Origin: Portulaca oleracea
Taxonomy: Eukaryota > Streptophyta > Magnoliopsida > Caryophyllales > Portulacaceae
Length of the DNA stretch: 64,000 nucleotides
NCBI GenBank assembly: GCA_029582165.1
Contig: CM055870.1
Span: 18,354,332-18,418,331 of the forward strand
Direction of reading: 5' to 3'
Under the pieces are notes generated by a model that saw only the letters and a list, made by a program, of their open reading frames with translations, did not search any database and was not told the DNA's origin. The translations under genes were made by a program, and so were the position numbers. Shown here piece by piece: positions 48,270 to 60,907 of the stretch; the first letter of the stretch is position 1, and each line of letters begins with the position of its first letter.

Positions 48270-49741
48270 TGATAGGCCGCAAGTGCACGGGTGAAATTGT
48301 TGCATGAATCAAGGTCGTTCCCACAGGGACTTTTCCTTTCAACGCACTGAACTAGCCTCCTAGTTGATTGCTAAGTCGATCGGGTTTTTGTTTGGAATAA
48401 TCTAATTCTATTTCTATTCACTACTAAAGGCAAACAATAAACTATTAACACAATTCACAAGATGAAATCAATATGAGAAAAACGTTCAGGGGATAAAACC
48501 TAAGTCACTCTATGGATCAAACAAGTGGATTGAACATGTATGTCACTAATTTGGTACATTTTAGGGTCGATAATTGCATAAATTATTCCTCAATGAGATT
48601 TTGCCACTAGAGCGAATTGCCAAGACAAACCAATCACCTACTTTCGTGGTTATTTTGATTTAATCAAGGTTAAATATCTAATTATCCAATGACCCCTAAT
48701 TATAAATTCTTCTATGTCTAGTTCACTTCATAACTAGTTTAATCCTAAGGGTTCCGATTATCGAATTTCTCCTTTCGGTACTTCACTCAATAATCTAATT
48801 CCATATTCTTGATGGCTAGTCAAAAACAATGACATACATAATCAAAGGTTAAATAAAATGCATTCAAACTAGATTAACAAACTTGTTCAATCCAACAAAC
48901 CTCAATCCATAAGAGAAACTAATAAGGGTTTATCCCCTAAACTTATGAAAACTACTCACTACTCATGTTCGATTCACTAAACATATGAAATTCTATACTA
49001 AGATGCATGGAAATCTAAAGAAGGAAGAATAAACCGAGTGTTGAATCAATCCTTGCTTGATTGGTGATCGGTGGGGACTTTTGCTCCTCCACTTCAATGG
49101 ATTCTTGCAAGATAATCTTCAAACTCCAATGCACTCTCCCTCTTCACAATGGATGAATGTGGATGGAAATAAGGACTAAAGGATGGATGAATATGATGAT
49201 GAATTAGGGTTAGGTTATGGAATGGGAGATGGTAGAATGATATCCTTCACAGCCGGGATTCAGCATAATATAGGCAAATAGCATCTCGAAACCGCCGAAA
49301 ACGAAAAGACACAAGAGACACGGACCGTGCCAGGGTGACACGGACCATGCCTCAAGTGACACGGACCGTGCATCCCTAGGCACTACCCGTGTCAACTACC
49401 TGCACAAATTTCTTAAAGTTCTTGTCATAGGCACTACCCGTGCCTCCTCTGGCACCACCCGTGCCACTGCAGATTCAGGCCTAGGAGTCCTTTGTGCCAT
49501 TGTTTGGGCCTTGGGTGATCCAACTTCACACTTCTTGGTTCTTTATACACACAACTTGGATCCACACTTGATTTTTGGCTCGGTTTACATCGATTCTTCA
49601 CAAATTTCCTACAAAACTCACCAAACTCCAAACCAAGTGTAATATGGGAAATTCGGGCATAAAATAATATAATCACATCAAATATTCCCCAAATTCCCAT
49701 CAAAACAACCAAGTTCTCATATATACAAGAAGCACTTATCA
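48270..49741 (-). repeat. LTR of a minus-strand element, inserted in the transposase
   Basis: Starts TGATAGGCCGCAAGTGCACG and ends AGTGCACTTATCA-like (AGCACTTATCA, 49731-49741), so TG...CA edges. The DNA directly right of it on the minus strand reads GCATGGGGGATTT, a polypurine tract, so this is a 3' LTR read on the minus strand. It has three or four CACGGACCGTG-type words (about 49319-49460). It has no frame of protein character. Class (Ty1 or Ty3) not determined. Confidence 0.65.
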
Positions 49742-50226
49742 AAATCCCCCATGCTTAGTCCTTGCTTGTCCCTAAGCAAGTCCAAAACTCAAAAGAAAAG
49801 GTAAAGAAAGAAAATAAAATAAAATAAAAGAAATCGGGACAAAAAGACTCAAAGAACTCAAAGAAAAATTAAAAGACTCAAAAGAAAAAAATAATAATAA
49901 AACGAAAATTTTATTTAATTACAACTCCTAAGGATGGCATCGATAGGAAATTCAATCAACCCAATCTAATCTAAAATACAGCCCAGGAATGAAAACAAAG
50001 CCAATTTACACGAGTAAATGAAGACAAATTATTCAAGAACGGTACTCGTCATTTTCAACCAATCACCCTTATTCACCGATGAGAAAAGAATGCACATGTT
50101 AAGCATGGAACTAGGTAAGAGTGAAGAGCAAACTCACTTTTTGAGAATGTGGAAACACTCCTCTCATGTGTTTGAATATATTAAGATGTTTCTCTCATTA
50201 CTCTAACCAAAGCAACAACCAACCAC
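49742..50226 (-). mobile_element. Internal region of the minus-strand LTR element (left piece)
   Basis: AT-rich, starts with the polypurine tract (49742-49755). It is interrupted at 50226 by the Tat-like element and continues at 63478. No protein was recognised. Confidence 0.5.
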
Positions 50227-51276
50227 TGTAGACGCTGAATTTTGTATCAGTATTTTAGTACTAGTTTTAGAAAATAAGCTAACCGATTAATTTAGTAGCA
50301 TGCAAGCTCCACCCACAAGAACCCGTCTGGGTTTTTGGGCTCAAGGCCCGTTGTCTCTCACAAGAAACCCGCCTGGGTTGTTTTCTTGGCGCCGCGGCTA
50401 ACCTAGCAAAAAAAACATAACCCTAAACCTAATTTCCCCCCTATAAATACCCATCATCCATCACCCACAAAAAAGACCCGAGAATATACTAGGAGTATTG
50501 ACACTAGTGTATTCTCTCTCTTCTCTCTCCTTTGCATGCTACCTCATTAAAGGTTAGCGTGATTCTTGTATTAATGTGTATAATGTAATTTTACTTTCTT
50601 TTGTATCTTTTCTTTCGTTTCTTTGCATGACATTAATGATAAACTCGTGAAATTTATTCAGTTCCTCCCTCTTTTTCAATCTTTCGCTTTAATTTAATTC
50701 TAGTAGAGTCTATTCGTTTGAATAGGCGGGTTTGACGATTTTGATTGTCAAATTCGTAACCTTACCCCCGAATCCGTCTTTGGGTTCGTAGGCCGGAGTC
50801 TATTTCTTTAACGGTTCGTTGTTTTATCCTAAAATTCAACTGGCGACTCTAACTTTTTTTCTCTGAAAACCCTTTTTTTAACCCTTGACAAGGAACCCAG
50901 ACGGGTTCCCTTGTTTTCACCCCGAATCAAAGACATGAACCCAGATGGGTTCCCTGTCTTTTTTTTTCGGTTTTGAAAGAACCCAACCGGGTTCTGGTTC
51001 CTTTTTCTTTTTTTTTTTTCTCTCGGTTTTGTCTGTTGGAACCCAGACGGGTTCCTGGTGTTTTTTCTTCTTTTTTTTTCTTTTCTTTCTCTTTTCGTCC
51101 TTTTTTAAGAAAGTCGAGTTTCGGGGTTAAATCAATTTGTCAATTAAAAGTGTCCTTAAAAGTTCAACCTTAATTAAGGATAAGCAATCCTAGTCGTCCC
51201 CCAATCTAAAAAAGAGAACATCCTCTCTTTTAAGTAGCGCCGCGAAGAGGTCCGTCGGATTTTTTCGGGGTCTACA
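50227..51276 (+). repeat. 5' LTR of the Tat-like element
   Basis: Starts TGTAGACGCTGAATTTTGTA, ends GGGGTCTACA. TATA box CCTATAAATACC near 50442. Contains the hairpin-like motif AACCCAGACGGGTT and variants six times, first in reverse (50325-50385), then in forward orientation (50895-51060). Confidence 0.95.
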
Positions 51277-51278
51277 GA

Positions 51279-51298
51279 TTGGCGACTCCACTGGGGAC
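51279..51298 (+). other. Primer-binding site, tRNA-Arg type
   Basis: TTGGCGACTCCACTGGGGAC begins two bases after the LTR. Such sites, matching tRNA-Arg, are typical of the Ogre/Tat branch of Ty3/gypsy. Confidence 0.85.
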
Positions 51299-51714
51299 TT
51301 AAACTTAAAAGAGGGTAAAACTTGAAAGGGTTAAATTTTAGTGTTTTTGTAAAAAGGGAGGAATTAATTTATTTCATATCTTTATCATTTTTTTAGGCAT
51401 ATTGCATCCAGGCTACTCTTGGGCCTTATGGCTGGGGAGCACAAAAGCGTTGGTAGGTTCTAAAACTAGGATTACCTTCTGAGAGCGGGCAGTCACTACT
51501 TGTGGGATGCACTTACATCGCCAAGCCTTTGATTCCCCCTCTCCCCATGTTATACTCTAAGGGTTCCCCTAAAACCCGAAGTGCAACACCCCACACATCG
51601 CTTCCTATGAACGTAGGGAGGTTGTACCGGGGCGAGAACATGCGGTACCTTATCTCATATACCTAGAAAACCCTAAACCTAGAGTCATGGTTAGGCTAAT
51701 CCCGCATTTGTATG

Positions 51715-51920
51715 CTATGTGTTTTATTTTTGTAAAGAGGTTTAGAATCCATGTATAAGTTGTAGAGTTTTATTTTTGTAAAGAAGTTTAGAATCCATGT
51801 ATAAGTTGTAGAGTTTTATTTTTGTAAAGGATCCGTGTATATGCTGTAGAGTTTGTAAAGAGTTTCGAGTCCATGTATACGTTATGTAGATTTATTTTGT
51901 AAAGAGTTTTAGAGTCCAGT
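51715..51920. repeat. Tandem 47-bp repeats in the leader
   Basis: TTTTATTTTTGTAAAGARGTTTAGAATCCATGTATAAGTTGTAGAG is repeated about four times with shortening toward the right. The leader also holds two copies of the hairpin-like motif from 52018. Confidence 0.85.
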
Positions 51921-52786
51921 TGTAAGCAGTCGTCGAGTCCGAATATTCAACCCATTCATGAGTCGGGAGTCGTTCTAGTCCGCGTAGGAACATGCGAGGT
52001 GCATTTTGGCTTATCAGAAACCCAGACGGGTTTCTGGCCTGTCAGAGCCGACCCATTCGTGTCAATTGTCCGTCAGTGTGGGTCCGGCCGTAAACCAGAC
52101 GGGTTCTTGGCCATCAGGACTGGCCCATCTGCTGGTAATTGACGGTACGGGCCCAGTCAGAGAAAGAGGAACCCAGACGGGTTTCCTAACCCAGTCTGGC
52201 CTTCTCTCTTCTCTTTGGGCCTGACCGCTTCACCCTACGACTGACCCAATGCCTTGCTGATGATCCTATTCGGCCCTTTATGATATTCCCTGAGTCTAAT
52301 CCCCATTGCGTCCGTTACTTGAATCTGAGCCCGAAACCGAAAGCGATCGTGACTCGATCCAAGTAAGGACCCAATAGACGTTTAATGTTTTCAGTCCGTA
52401 TGCTAGGTCCATGTAGAGTTAAGACATGCACTCCCGCGAAGTGGGTGAGTCATCCTTACGTCAGCATATAGGCGTCGTGTCTGTGTCCTAAGCCCATGTA
52501 GGTCCACTAAGTCATGCATACGTTGGGTGGGTAGTATAAAAGTTCCTTCGATCACTAAACCAGTTTCCATGTAGGCAAGATAGCATACCATCTCCGAGCT
52601 CGCATCCGTGACCCGCAAACTGGCAGGCTCATCCACAATCCTAACTATAGACCGCCTACCCAGTCTAGTGACTCCAGTGAACACACCATATCGGGATCTC
52701 CTAACAACAACCTTTTCGGGGAAAGTTCTGGTGACAAGCTACCTGATGGGCTATATGAGAGGATACAGGAAGCAATTGCTTTCTAC

Positions 52787-53692
52787 ATGGCGGACCAAGA
52801 GGATAGGACTAATGAGAAACTAGAAAAGAGGTTCAGTGAAAATCAGCAGACTATGAATGGCATGCTGGAGGCCATTAAGCAGATCAACAAAAAGCTAGGC
52901 GTTGGAACTGAGGAAGAGGAAAACTATTATGATTCTGAATCTGAGGCCGAGGCTGATGACGGGGATGAAAGGGGTCACCCCAAAACCAAAACTGGAGGCC
53001 CACAACCCAAATCATCTGGTGAGGTCAAGTCCAAACTTACACCGAAGGGCTCCAAAACTTCGGAGGACCCTTATGTCAAAAAGCTTGAGGAGAAGGTTGA
53101 TATACTCACTAGGAGGACGATGAAAACTGATCCGACTTTCACCGACGCATGCATGGATCTAGCCATTCCCAAGCACCATGTATCGAGGGTGAGAGACAAA
53201 GTTGAGGTGTCCGCCATAAAGTTCAAGCCCACTGAAAATCCCTCTCATCATCTGGAGGAATTCATGAGACTTGCCCCTCTCCATAAGGTAGATGAAGGTC
53301 TCTATACCACAGTCTTCCCTTCCACTCTAGAAGGTAAGGCCAAGGTATGGTACCAAAATCTACCCTCACAAGTTAAGACCAATGCAGATGAGTTGTTCAA
53401 GGCCTTCATCAGCCACTTTAGTCGTCTGCAACAAAAGGAGGTCACTGCGGATGACCTAACTTCCATGAAACAAGGGGAGAACGAGCTGTTCCTTTCCTAT
53501 TATGAGAGATGGCACACCATGCTATCTGAAATTGATGAATCTATCCCTTTTAGGATGCAACTGAGCACTTTCAGGCAAAGCATTCATCCCCGCATCACGC
53601 GACATTTTGGCTTCCAGTCCATCAAAGACTTCGAAACCTTGAAAGATTTGTGCATTCAGATTGAAGCTGCTAACAATGAGAAGAGCGCATAA
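52787..53692 (+). CDS. Gag of the Tat-like element, first ORF
   Basis: 301 codons from ATG (MADQEDRTNEKLEKRF). After an acidic, low-complexity region (residues about 40-100) comes the capsid-type domain: PTENPSHHLEEFMRLA, LEGKAKVWYQNLPSQV, ELFKAFISHFSRLQQKEVT and NELFLSYYERW. This is the usual retrotransposon gag core. It ends at TAA 53690-53692, and the reading frame of its continuation (53827 onward) is different. It therefore seems to have lost its C-terminal part by a frame change. The role is formation of the capsid that packages element RNA. Confidence 0.88.
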   Translation: MADQEDRTNEKLEKRFSENQQTMNGMLEAIKQINKKLGVGTEEEENYYDSESEAEADDGDERGHPKTKTGGPQPKSSGEVKSKLTPKGSKTSEDPYVKKLEEKVDILTRRTMKTDPTFTDACMDLAIPKHHVSRVRDKVEVSAIKFKPTENPSHHLEEFMRLAPLHKVDEGLYTTVFPSTLEGKAKVWYQNLPSQVKTNADELFKAFISHFSRLQQKEVTADDLTSMKQGENELFLSYYERWHTMLSEIDESIPFRMQLSTFRQSIHPRITRHFGFQSIKDFETLKDLCIQIEAANNEKSA

Positions 53693-53826
53693 AACTCTGG
53701 CTGGAAGGGTTCTAGCTCCAACAGGAGGGCCACTAGTACACCTAGCATCCTCGTAAAGTCGTTGAGACTAATTCCATCCAACGGAAGTCCTACACCCCAA
53801 GGTATGACTCCTACCACCCGCTGGAC

Positions 53827-54507
53827 ATGTCTTACGTTAAGGCGTTGGAAAGGCTTGTGAAAAAGGGTATTATCCAGTTACCCTTGCCAGCACCTGAACC
53901 AGAAATCAAGCCTCCAAGGTGGGACGGAAACAAATACTGCAACTTCCATCGTAGTCGAGGTCACGACACCGAAGTTTGCTGGACTTTGAAAAATAAAATC
54001 GAAGGACTGATCCGAGATGGTGTTATTCCCCCACCAAACTCATCTCAAAGGCCCAACAACAAGGAAAACCCAATGCCAAGTCACAGCAATGCCGTCTTTC
54101 TGGAGAGAGATCACTTTGATCCATCTACTCTTATCACCAAAGTGGGCCAGCTGATCCCAGTTATTCCTCCATTTACAAAAGACTTCACTATTAATGGTAT
54201 TTGGGATAGTGACGATGAAGAAGACTTCACTGACCATGAAAATGAAGGGCATCCACTATACGACTCTTCCGATAAGGAAGAAGATGAGGAAGAGGTAACG
54301 ACTCCTCATGCCGCAGCCCTTACTCGGTCCGGTCACTGCTATAATAGGAATACTGCTACAGTGACTCCTAGTCCCGAAGCGACGGGGACTCCGGCACCTT
54401 CACCGGAAGATCCTTTCCTCACGCAGTTGAAGAAAACCAAGGCCGAAGTCACGATTAGGAAGCCAAGGTACTTATCCAAGTGGCTAACTTCTTTTCGAAC
54501 GCCATGA
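53827..54507 (+). CDS. Gag C-terminal ORF with a Cys/His zinc-type motif
   Basis: 226 codons. YCNFHRSRGHDTEVCWTLKN (about residues 37-56) is the C...H....H....C motif of Tat-lineage gag proteins, with the following KIEGLIRDGVIPPP. An acidic tail follows (DSDDEEDF, SSDKEEDEEE). It is in a different frame from the gag start at 52787, and a short bridge (53693-53826) reads only with a frame change, so this is probably one gag gene broken by an indel. No protease follows. Confidence 0.8.
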   Translation: MSYVKALERLVKKGIIQLPLPAPEPEIKPPRWDGNKYCNFHRSRGHDTEVCWTLKNKIEGLIRDGVIPPPNSSQRPNNKENPMPSHSNAVFLERDHFDPSTLITKVGQLIPVIPPFTKDFTINGIWDSDDEEDFTDHENEGHPLYDSSDKEEDEEEVTTPHAAALTRSGHCYNRNTATVTPSPEATGTPAPSPEDPFLTQLKKTKAEVTIRKPRYLSKWLTSFRTP

Positions 54508-56900
54508 AGTCAGTTGAAATAGGGATTAGGAAGCCAAGATGGATTCAGTATGGAATGTGTAGGGCGAAGAAGGAACGACAACACCGTAACCAGGCGGTTT
54601 CGAGTAAACCGAAGCTCGGATGGTGAATGAAGAAGACACGCGAGGAGAAAATTTATAGTGCAACCACGGGTTCCACCGCCATCGCCACCGCCAGACGGAT
54701 TCCACCGTCTTATGGCCACCGACAGAAGAGTCATCCGAGCCATTGAAGTCTTGCTCCTCGGCCTGCAACCCAGACGGGTTTCTGGGCCCTATTGCTGCAT
54801 TGTCTCTAAGCCAGGAACCCAGACGGGTTTCTGGGCCCTATTGCCGCACTGTTTCTAAGCCAGAATTCAGACGGGTTTCTGGGCCGTTGAGCTCCATTTC
54901 TCGCCCATCTCGTAGGCTAAAGTTCCTTTTGGGTTCTTAACTCGGACAGTTTTCCTTTGGGCCCGATCATGGTTGCGATGCGGGTCCGCGAGATAACTAT
55001 GTGTCTTCGCTAGCCCTGAAACTGTAGTTCGAATTTACTTATAATACTTAATGTTTTTTTTTCTTTTTATCATCTTTTTCCGTTTGGGGAAGTGGGAATG
55101 ATCCCACCATGTAGGTCGCATATTGCATTGCATAAGTCTCCCATCATGTAGGTCGCATGTTGCATTGCATGAGCATCATATCAGTTTTAGTCGCATATTG
55201 CATTGCATAAGTCTCCCATCATGTAGGTCGCATGTTGCATTGCATGAGCATCATATCAGTTTTAGTCGTAAGGTTAAAAAAAAAAAAGTAAAATAAAAGA
55301 AAAAAAACAAAAAAAGAGTCCTTGACCTTTTTTGAAAATCGACCTTTTTCCCAACTTAACTTGCTTCACTTAGAAAAATCTGGATGAGATCTCAAAAGTT
55401 TTTGAAACCTTGTCTTCAAACCTTCTAATTTTGAGACCAGTAATAGAAGACGTATCTGACTGCTTTGACTATCTTAGAAGGTATAAATGTGCGTGCCGCA
55501 AATCTTTGGGCTAAGTTTAGTTGATTGAGCCCCATCCGGTAAGCCCACATTGCCTAAAAGTCGAATTGATCATTTTCATCAATTCCATGATCCCCTGAGT
55601 GACTCACCCATTAGCCGCATCTCTAGAACTTGTTTTGCATCTTGTTTGAGACTACATGTTTGCATTGCACACCGTGACAAAGTGATTGAGGCATTCGATT
55701 TTCTTTTTAAGCTACATAGCCAAATAGCCTTCCCTACATTGTATTTACCGTTCTTTTTGCCCCGCCTAGCCTTTGCTTATCCCTTTTTCATGTTTGAACC
55801 CTGACAGTACAAGCCTTAGCCTATGATATCCAGTATCCCTTTGCCTTGCTTGGTTGGATGAAAGTCTGTCATTTTTGGGAGGGAACAATTGGTTTGGTGT
55901 GAGCAAAATATGAAGTCTGGGAGAATCTGAAAGTCCCATATCTTGAGCGAATTTGGTTATGCTGTTCAAAGTCGAAGTTATAATAGAGATTTCTTCTCCC
56001 CGATCACCCACAAAAAAAAAATCAAAAATAAAAAAAAATCAATAAAAAAAAAGAGTTTCAAAAATAAAAGGGCGATTGGGGAGACGCAACTTAAAGTTCA
56101 GAAAACTTTGACTTGGTTGTATTCGGTTGAGATGTTTTAGGGTGGAAGGTGAAACGCTTTGCATACATTAAGTGAGAAGGAGAGTTTAGAGGATTTCATT
56201 GAAAATCAATCCAAGCATGGCTTTTAACTCCTCATTCCCAAATTTTACCGCTCCTTACCCTAGCCTAAGCCCCATTACAACCCGAAAAAGTCCTTTTGAT
56301 TGTCACTTGTGCATTGCATACCAGTAGTGGAGAGCGAGGTTCTTACCAAGCTTATGGTAGTCTGCTTCTATTGGTTTGAGTATGAGAGAAACCCACATAC
56401 ATATTCAAAATCGAGTGTTTGAGTGTTCATTCTTTCCTATGAGAGTTTTGCTCTTTCTGGCTAGCTTACGTTCATAACCAACCGCGATATTTGCATTATT
56501 CTTCGAATTGGCGGACTTATGCCTCGAGTTACTTGTTCTCTCCCTTAAGTTTCAAAACTTCTTTCTATTTCTCTTCGAATCGAGTTTTGATTTTGTCCAG
56601 ATTAATCTTTGTGCTTGCTTGTTTGACTTTGTGTTGATCTAAAATTCTTTGTCCCAGGTTATTTCAGTAGTATATAGAAAGTCATAACTGCATTGCATAA
56701 CACCATCATTGCGTAAGCATTGCATCAGTAGTCTGCACTAGTACATAAAACATAAATGCATTCGGTTTAGTACATCATTGCATGGCATTGTCATAAGTAC
56801 ATAGCAAAGAGTTGTGTATAGCATAGCATAAGAACTCTGCAGGCGCATCATTCTCAATCGTCACCACGCCAGACTTCTGTGTCACCGCCGCCACTAGCGC
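54508..56900 (+). other. Non-coding spacer of the Tat-like element
   Basis: Contains at least three copies of AACCCAGACGGGTTTCTGGG (54769, 54817, 54864), a 75-bp tandem repeat (next entry) and many short frames without protein character. No pol trace was found where protease and RT would be expected. Confidence 0.65.
55116..55268. repeat. 75-bp direct repeat
   Basis: TCGCATATTGCATTGCATAA begins at 55116 and again at 55191, each followed by the same CTCCCATCATGTAGGTCGCA and ending GCATCATATCAGTTTTAG. Two copies, almost identical. Confidence 0.9.
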
Positions 56901-56946
56901 TATCAGCTCCATGGGCCCCACTTCCGCCAGATCCAAAGTAAGTGTC

Positions 56947-59900
56947 CTACCGGTAGTAAGAGGAATCTACCACCTCTGTATCGGCGCCCGAGCCAGACAG
57001 GTGCAGCACTTCGGTATCACCCGCGTTAAGCCAAGAGTGTTCCGGGACCTGCCACCCTTGATTATTTCCAGGCCACCCCTGTGGAGCAGGGCAAGAAGAG
57101 CCCACTACAGGCTCTGGGACGGGCCGTCCCGACCATTCTTGAGTCTGTGTCTTCCATCCCGACGTACGAGGCAACTCCAAACCCCCTTGAGAAGGAGTAA
57201 TGGGAACAATAGGTTGGGATGGAAGCACTGACGAGGCGTCATCTGCAAGGGCACGGTTATACCCCGCAGATGCACCCGAGCCACTGCAAAGCACCACAGT
57301 AGGATCGACCGCTTGGAATGTGCCGGTTGGAGCATACTCGAGCATACCGTAAGGATATTGCGGCAAAGGATGAGAAGATTGACGCACAGACCCCGAACGG
57401 CGGGATTCAAGAGAAGTATCCAAGTACAATGAAATGCCTTCTTGCTCGCCACCCACAGCTCCACCAACGGCACTAGACTCAGAACATGTCTCCACCACAA
57501 AGCTGGGGGCTCCACGACGAGAACCGCGACTTCGACGAGAACTCCCATGGCCATGAGACCCCACCTGATGGTCACGCTCGCCTAAGGACATGGAGGATAT
57601 ACTGTTTTCTACAGACTGCTGAAAATCGTAATCAAAGCCCATGTCACTATAGCGAGAACTAGTGGAGTGGTTGTCCTCAAGCAAAATGCCCTTCCCACGA
57701 TCGTCGCGATTCGGCACATCCCTGCTCCGTCTGCTCCTTTCCTCGTGCCTTCGGAGGACGGCCTCCCCTCCATAAGAACGCCTCGCGTCAGCCATGAAGG
57801 AGGAATGCCGAGGAGGGTCCCTCTGCTCCGACCGGCCCCGCGATATGTGTGCATCTGAATGAAGAGAAGGCTCCACAGGACGAGACTGTGCGTCATCATC
57901 CATGTTCGCATCACCGACCACAGACCCTGCATGGTCTTTCTCGCGAGCCCACTTAAGCGTGAAGTAGTTCTTGAGGAAGCCTTTCGCTTGCTTCCATCGC
58001 CACTGCACGGAACGAGGAAAATTAGGCAAAAGTTGGGCTAGTTGCAAATAGACGACGAAAGGGGAGTCACTCACCGACTTTCTCAGGATCTTCTCCAGCT
58101 CTGGCTTGATATCCTCGCTAGTGGCCCGCGGGTAGCCACAAACTGTGTCCCCGGAATGGCTTTGACTTTTCTCGTCCTCTTCGCAATAAGGTCCCAACTG
58201 CAACAAGCGAGAAAAGGGTCATGTCAAGTAACCATGAGGAAAATGAAGAGGGTAAATGGATTATTTTTTCCTCAGCTTTCTGAATGCCAGGCGGTCTTGA
58301 TACTGTTCCCATTCCTCCCAGAATTGGGCGGGCGATGCCAGCGATGCATGATTGGTATACCAAGAACCTCCCCTAGCTGCAGCGAAAGCTTCGGCATGCA
58401 AGGCTCGTGGATCATTCATAGTCTCAGGGGGGTCAGATGGTATTATCCATCTTTCTTGGCCAAGAGTTTGCCTCGTAAACCTCTCGCCAAGGCTCCAGAC
58501 CCAACCAGATGGGCTCTCCATGCTACCATCTCTACGTGCTGCGTTTCGCGAAGGAATGAAATCCTGCGGCGTCTCAAAATCGACCCAAGCATCCCAATTG
58601 ACATCACCCTGTAAAGAAAGGGAATGCGGGCACCCTAGAAATAGAAAGCATAGAGGAAAGAGATTACATGAAAGTTGCAAGCCTAACCTCTTCAAGGTGA
58701 TCCAAGATGCGGCGCAGCTCATCCAAACTTCCAAAAGGCTTCTTCTTACGCCCAAGGTAGTCCTTGTGCCACCGTTCTGCAGCTGGCACCGTCTTAGCAT
58801 GTCGAGTAGGGATGGTGAATCCTTTAATGTACTCGTACCCCCATACCTGCAAGAACATTAATATTCCACAGCTACAAAAAAGGAGATTACATGTAAAAGA
58901 GAAGCGTCTCGAAAGTTACCTCGAGCACCTTCCACATGCTCGGACCACTCATCTCCTTCGGGTTCTCCGGCGCAAAGAATGGGTCCAATGCGAAGCCAGC
59001 GGATGAAGTTGGCGTAGGCTGCTTTGGCCCAGTTTTGGTGGATGACTTGTTCTAAATCAAGGAGATTCTTCATCCAAGTCAGATAAACATCGTCTCCTCG
59101 ATTGGCGAACCTCGTAGCGGAGATGAAATATGCTAGAAAAATAAAGCGGCGCTGAAACTCGTCCATATGAGCAAAATCAGCGGAAAGGATGACCTCTTCA
59201 AAAGAGCCATAAGAGAGCTTCATTTTCCGACCAAACCGGCGCCTTTCAAAGCACAGGTTCTAGCAATTCCATCACTTTATCTGGTATGACAGGATCAAAT
59301 TCAACGTCTTGACCACCCCAGCGTAGCCCTGTAATCATAACAAAATCAACAGGGGTTATGGACATTTCTCCTACGGGGAGGTGGAAAGTATTAGTAGAAT
59401 CCCATAATCTCTCCGCAAGCGCACGCCCCATCACTCGTGGTGTGCAAGACTCCCAGGCCTTGACACATCTCCAAAAGAGATCGAACCCCGACTCTTCTAG
59501 TAGAGTGAGTGCCCAGTTATCCTCCACGAAATGCTCCACCACCTTGATCGGCTTCCCATTGCACTTTGTTCTAAGAGAATCTTCCTGAAAATCCACGATA
59601 GAAGAATTCAAAAGGGGTACATCAGTATAGCAGCTATCAATAGACTCCCAGTTTAGCAAGAGTTAAACCAAACTGCCACTAAACTGGGGGCTATGCGGCA
59701 CAAGCAACGGGTCGAATCAGCCTGAGAGCTAAGACACGAAAGCGAGTTTGGGCCTTCTTCTATTCCATCTGGGCCAGGCTTTTCTGACCCACGCAAAATA
59801 AAAGAAGAGCCCGATGCTTGGCCAAACCCAGACAGGTTTGAGCCTTTGGGCTTTGCTTCCATTTCATCCGCCACAAAAATTGCGTGGCCCATTTCATGAG

Positions 59901-60799
59901 TGAACTCAGACGGGTTCCACCCCCTTTCAATGGGCCTCCTTCCATCCTTTCGGCCCACACACAAAAAAAAAGAAAGGTTGCTCGGAGAAGGAACCCAGAC
60001 GGGTTCTACTCCTGTTCAGTGGGCCTCTTCCATCTTTTCGGCCCACACACAAAAAAAAAAAGAAAATCGCCTGGAGAGGCAACCCAGACGGGTTCTACAC
60101 CCTTTCAATGGGCCTTCTTCCATCTTTTCGGCCCACGCACAAAAAGGGGGGGCTATTCTCAGCCCGTTTCACATGGTTCAAGCCCAACCCAGACGGGTTT
60201 GAGGCCGAAAATGGGGGCTGTTTTCGGCCCAGTTCAGATAGTCCAACATCATTTTCCGACCTAAAGCCATACCCGGACGGGTTTGAGCGCATTTATAAAA
60301 AAAAAACAAAAAGAAAAAGACGCAAAAAAAAAGAGACAAAAACGGGCCAGTGAACCCAGACGGGTTTGCGCCCCATTTCTGCCGGCCCAACTCAACCAAA
60401 CCCAACTCAAAAGGGAGGCCCGGTTTTCACTCAACCGAACCCAGACGGGTTCCTCTCGGCCCAAACACCGGTTTTTCTACTTCGGCCCAATTCTTAGCTA
60501 AATCAACAAGTGCGAATCAAACATCTCTACTTGCAAATTTAAGCTAAAGCAACCAAGAGCAACCAAAAGTTCATGCACATCATATTTAGCTAAAATCTAA
60601 GCTAAAACCAAAAGCAAAGTCAAGAAGAAGACATTACTCGGACATGTGAATGCTTATGCCATACGTGGTTCCATGGTTCGGGCACCAATTCCGACAGTTC
60701 CCAACCGGGCCGGGGAGTCCATGCTCGCCGGGAAGACATCTCATGTGCCCAGTTCGCCGCATGGGGTTGAACGGGCGGATTCCTAGCTTTCCTAACCAT
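56947..60799 (-). pseudogene. Antisense plant mobile domain (PMD) gene inside the Tat-like element
   Basis: Minus-strand gene with its own start: TATA box at 60918-60908, CT-rich leader, then ATG at 60799. Exon 1 (60799-60638, 54 codons, MVRKARNPP...) ends CGA|GTAATG. Intron 1 is 1053 bp. Exon 2 starts after TTTTCAG (59584, EDSLRTKCNG, frame joins) and carries the PMD core TFHLPVGEMSITPVDF, then MKLSYGSFEE, NWAKAAYANFIRW and MSGPSMWKVLE to 58920. Exon 3 (58846-58688, VWGYEYIKG) and exon 4 (58608-58261) follow with GT-AG introns. Exon 5 (58197-56947) is a Ser/Arg/Gly-rich tail. At least two single-base frame changes occur in exon 2 (near 59250 and 58980), and exon 4 ends in a stop where an exon 5 donor would be expected. 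PMD domains occur in MAIN/MAIL proteins, MULEs and some Ty3 elements. Function here is unknown. Confidence 0.78.
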
Positions 60800-60907
60800 T
60801 ATTTCCTAACTAGCAAATAAGTGGAAGAGAGAGAAGCAAGGAAGAGAGAGAAGCAAAGGAATAAGAAGGAGGAGCTTGAAGTGTGAGTTAAGGGGAAGAA
60901 GAGGCCT

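Noticed and set aside
55550..55804. 84-codon frame in the Tat-like spacer
   Set aside because: No domain and no pol resemblance.
57105..57932. Second minus frames overlapping PMD exon 5
   Set aside because: Shadows; the chosen frame has the longest open run and consistent composition.
56911..58614. Plus-strand frames across the PMD gene
   Set aside because: Shadows of the antisense coding frame.
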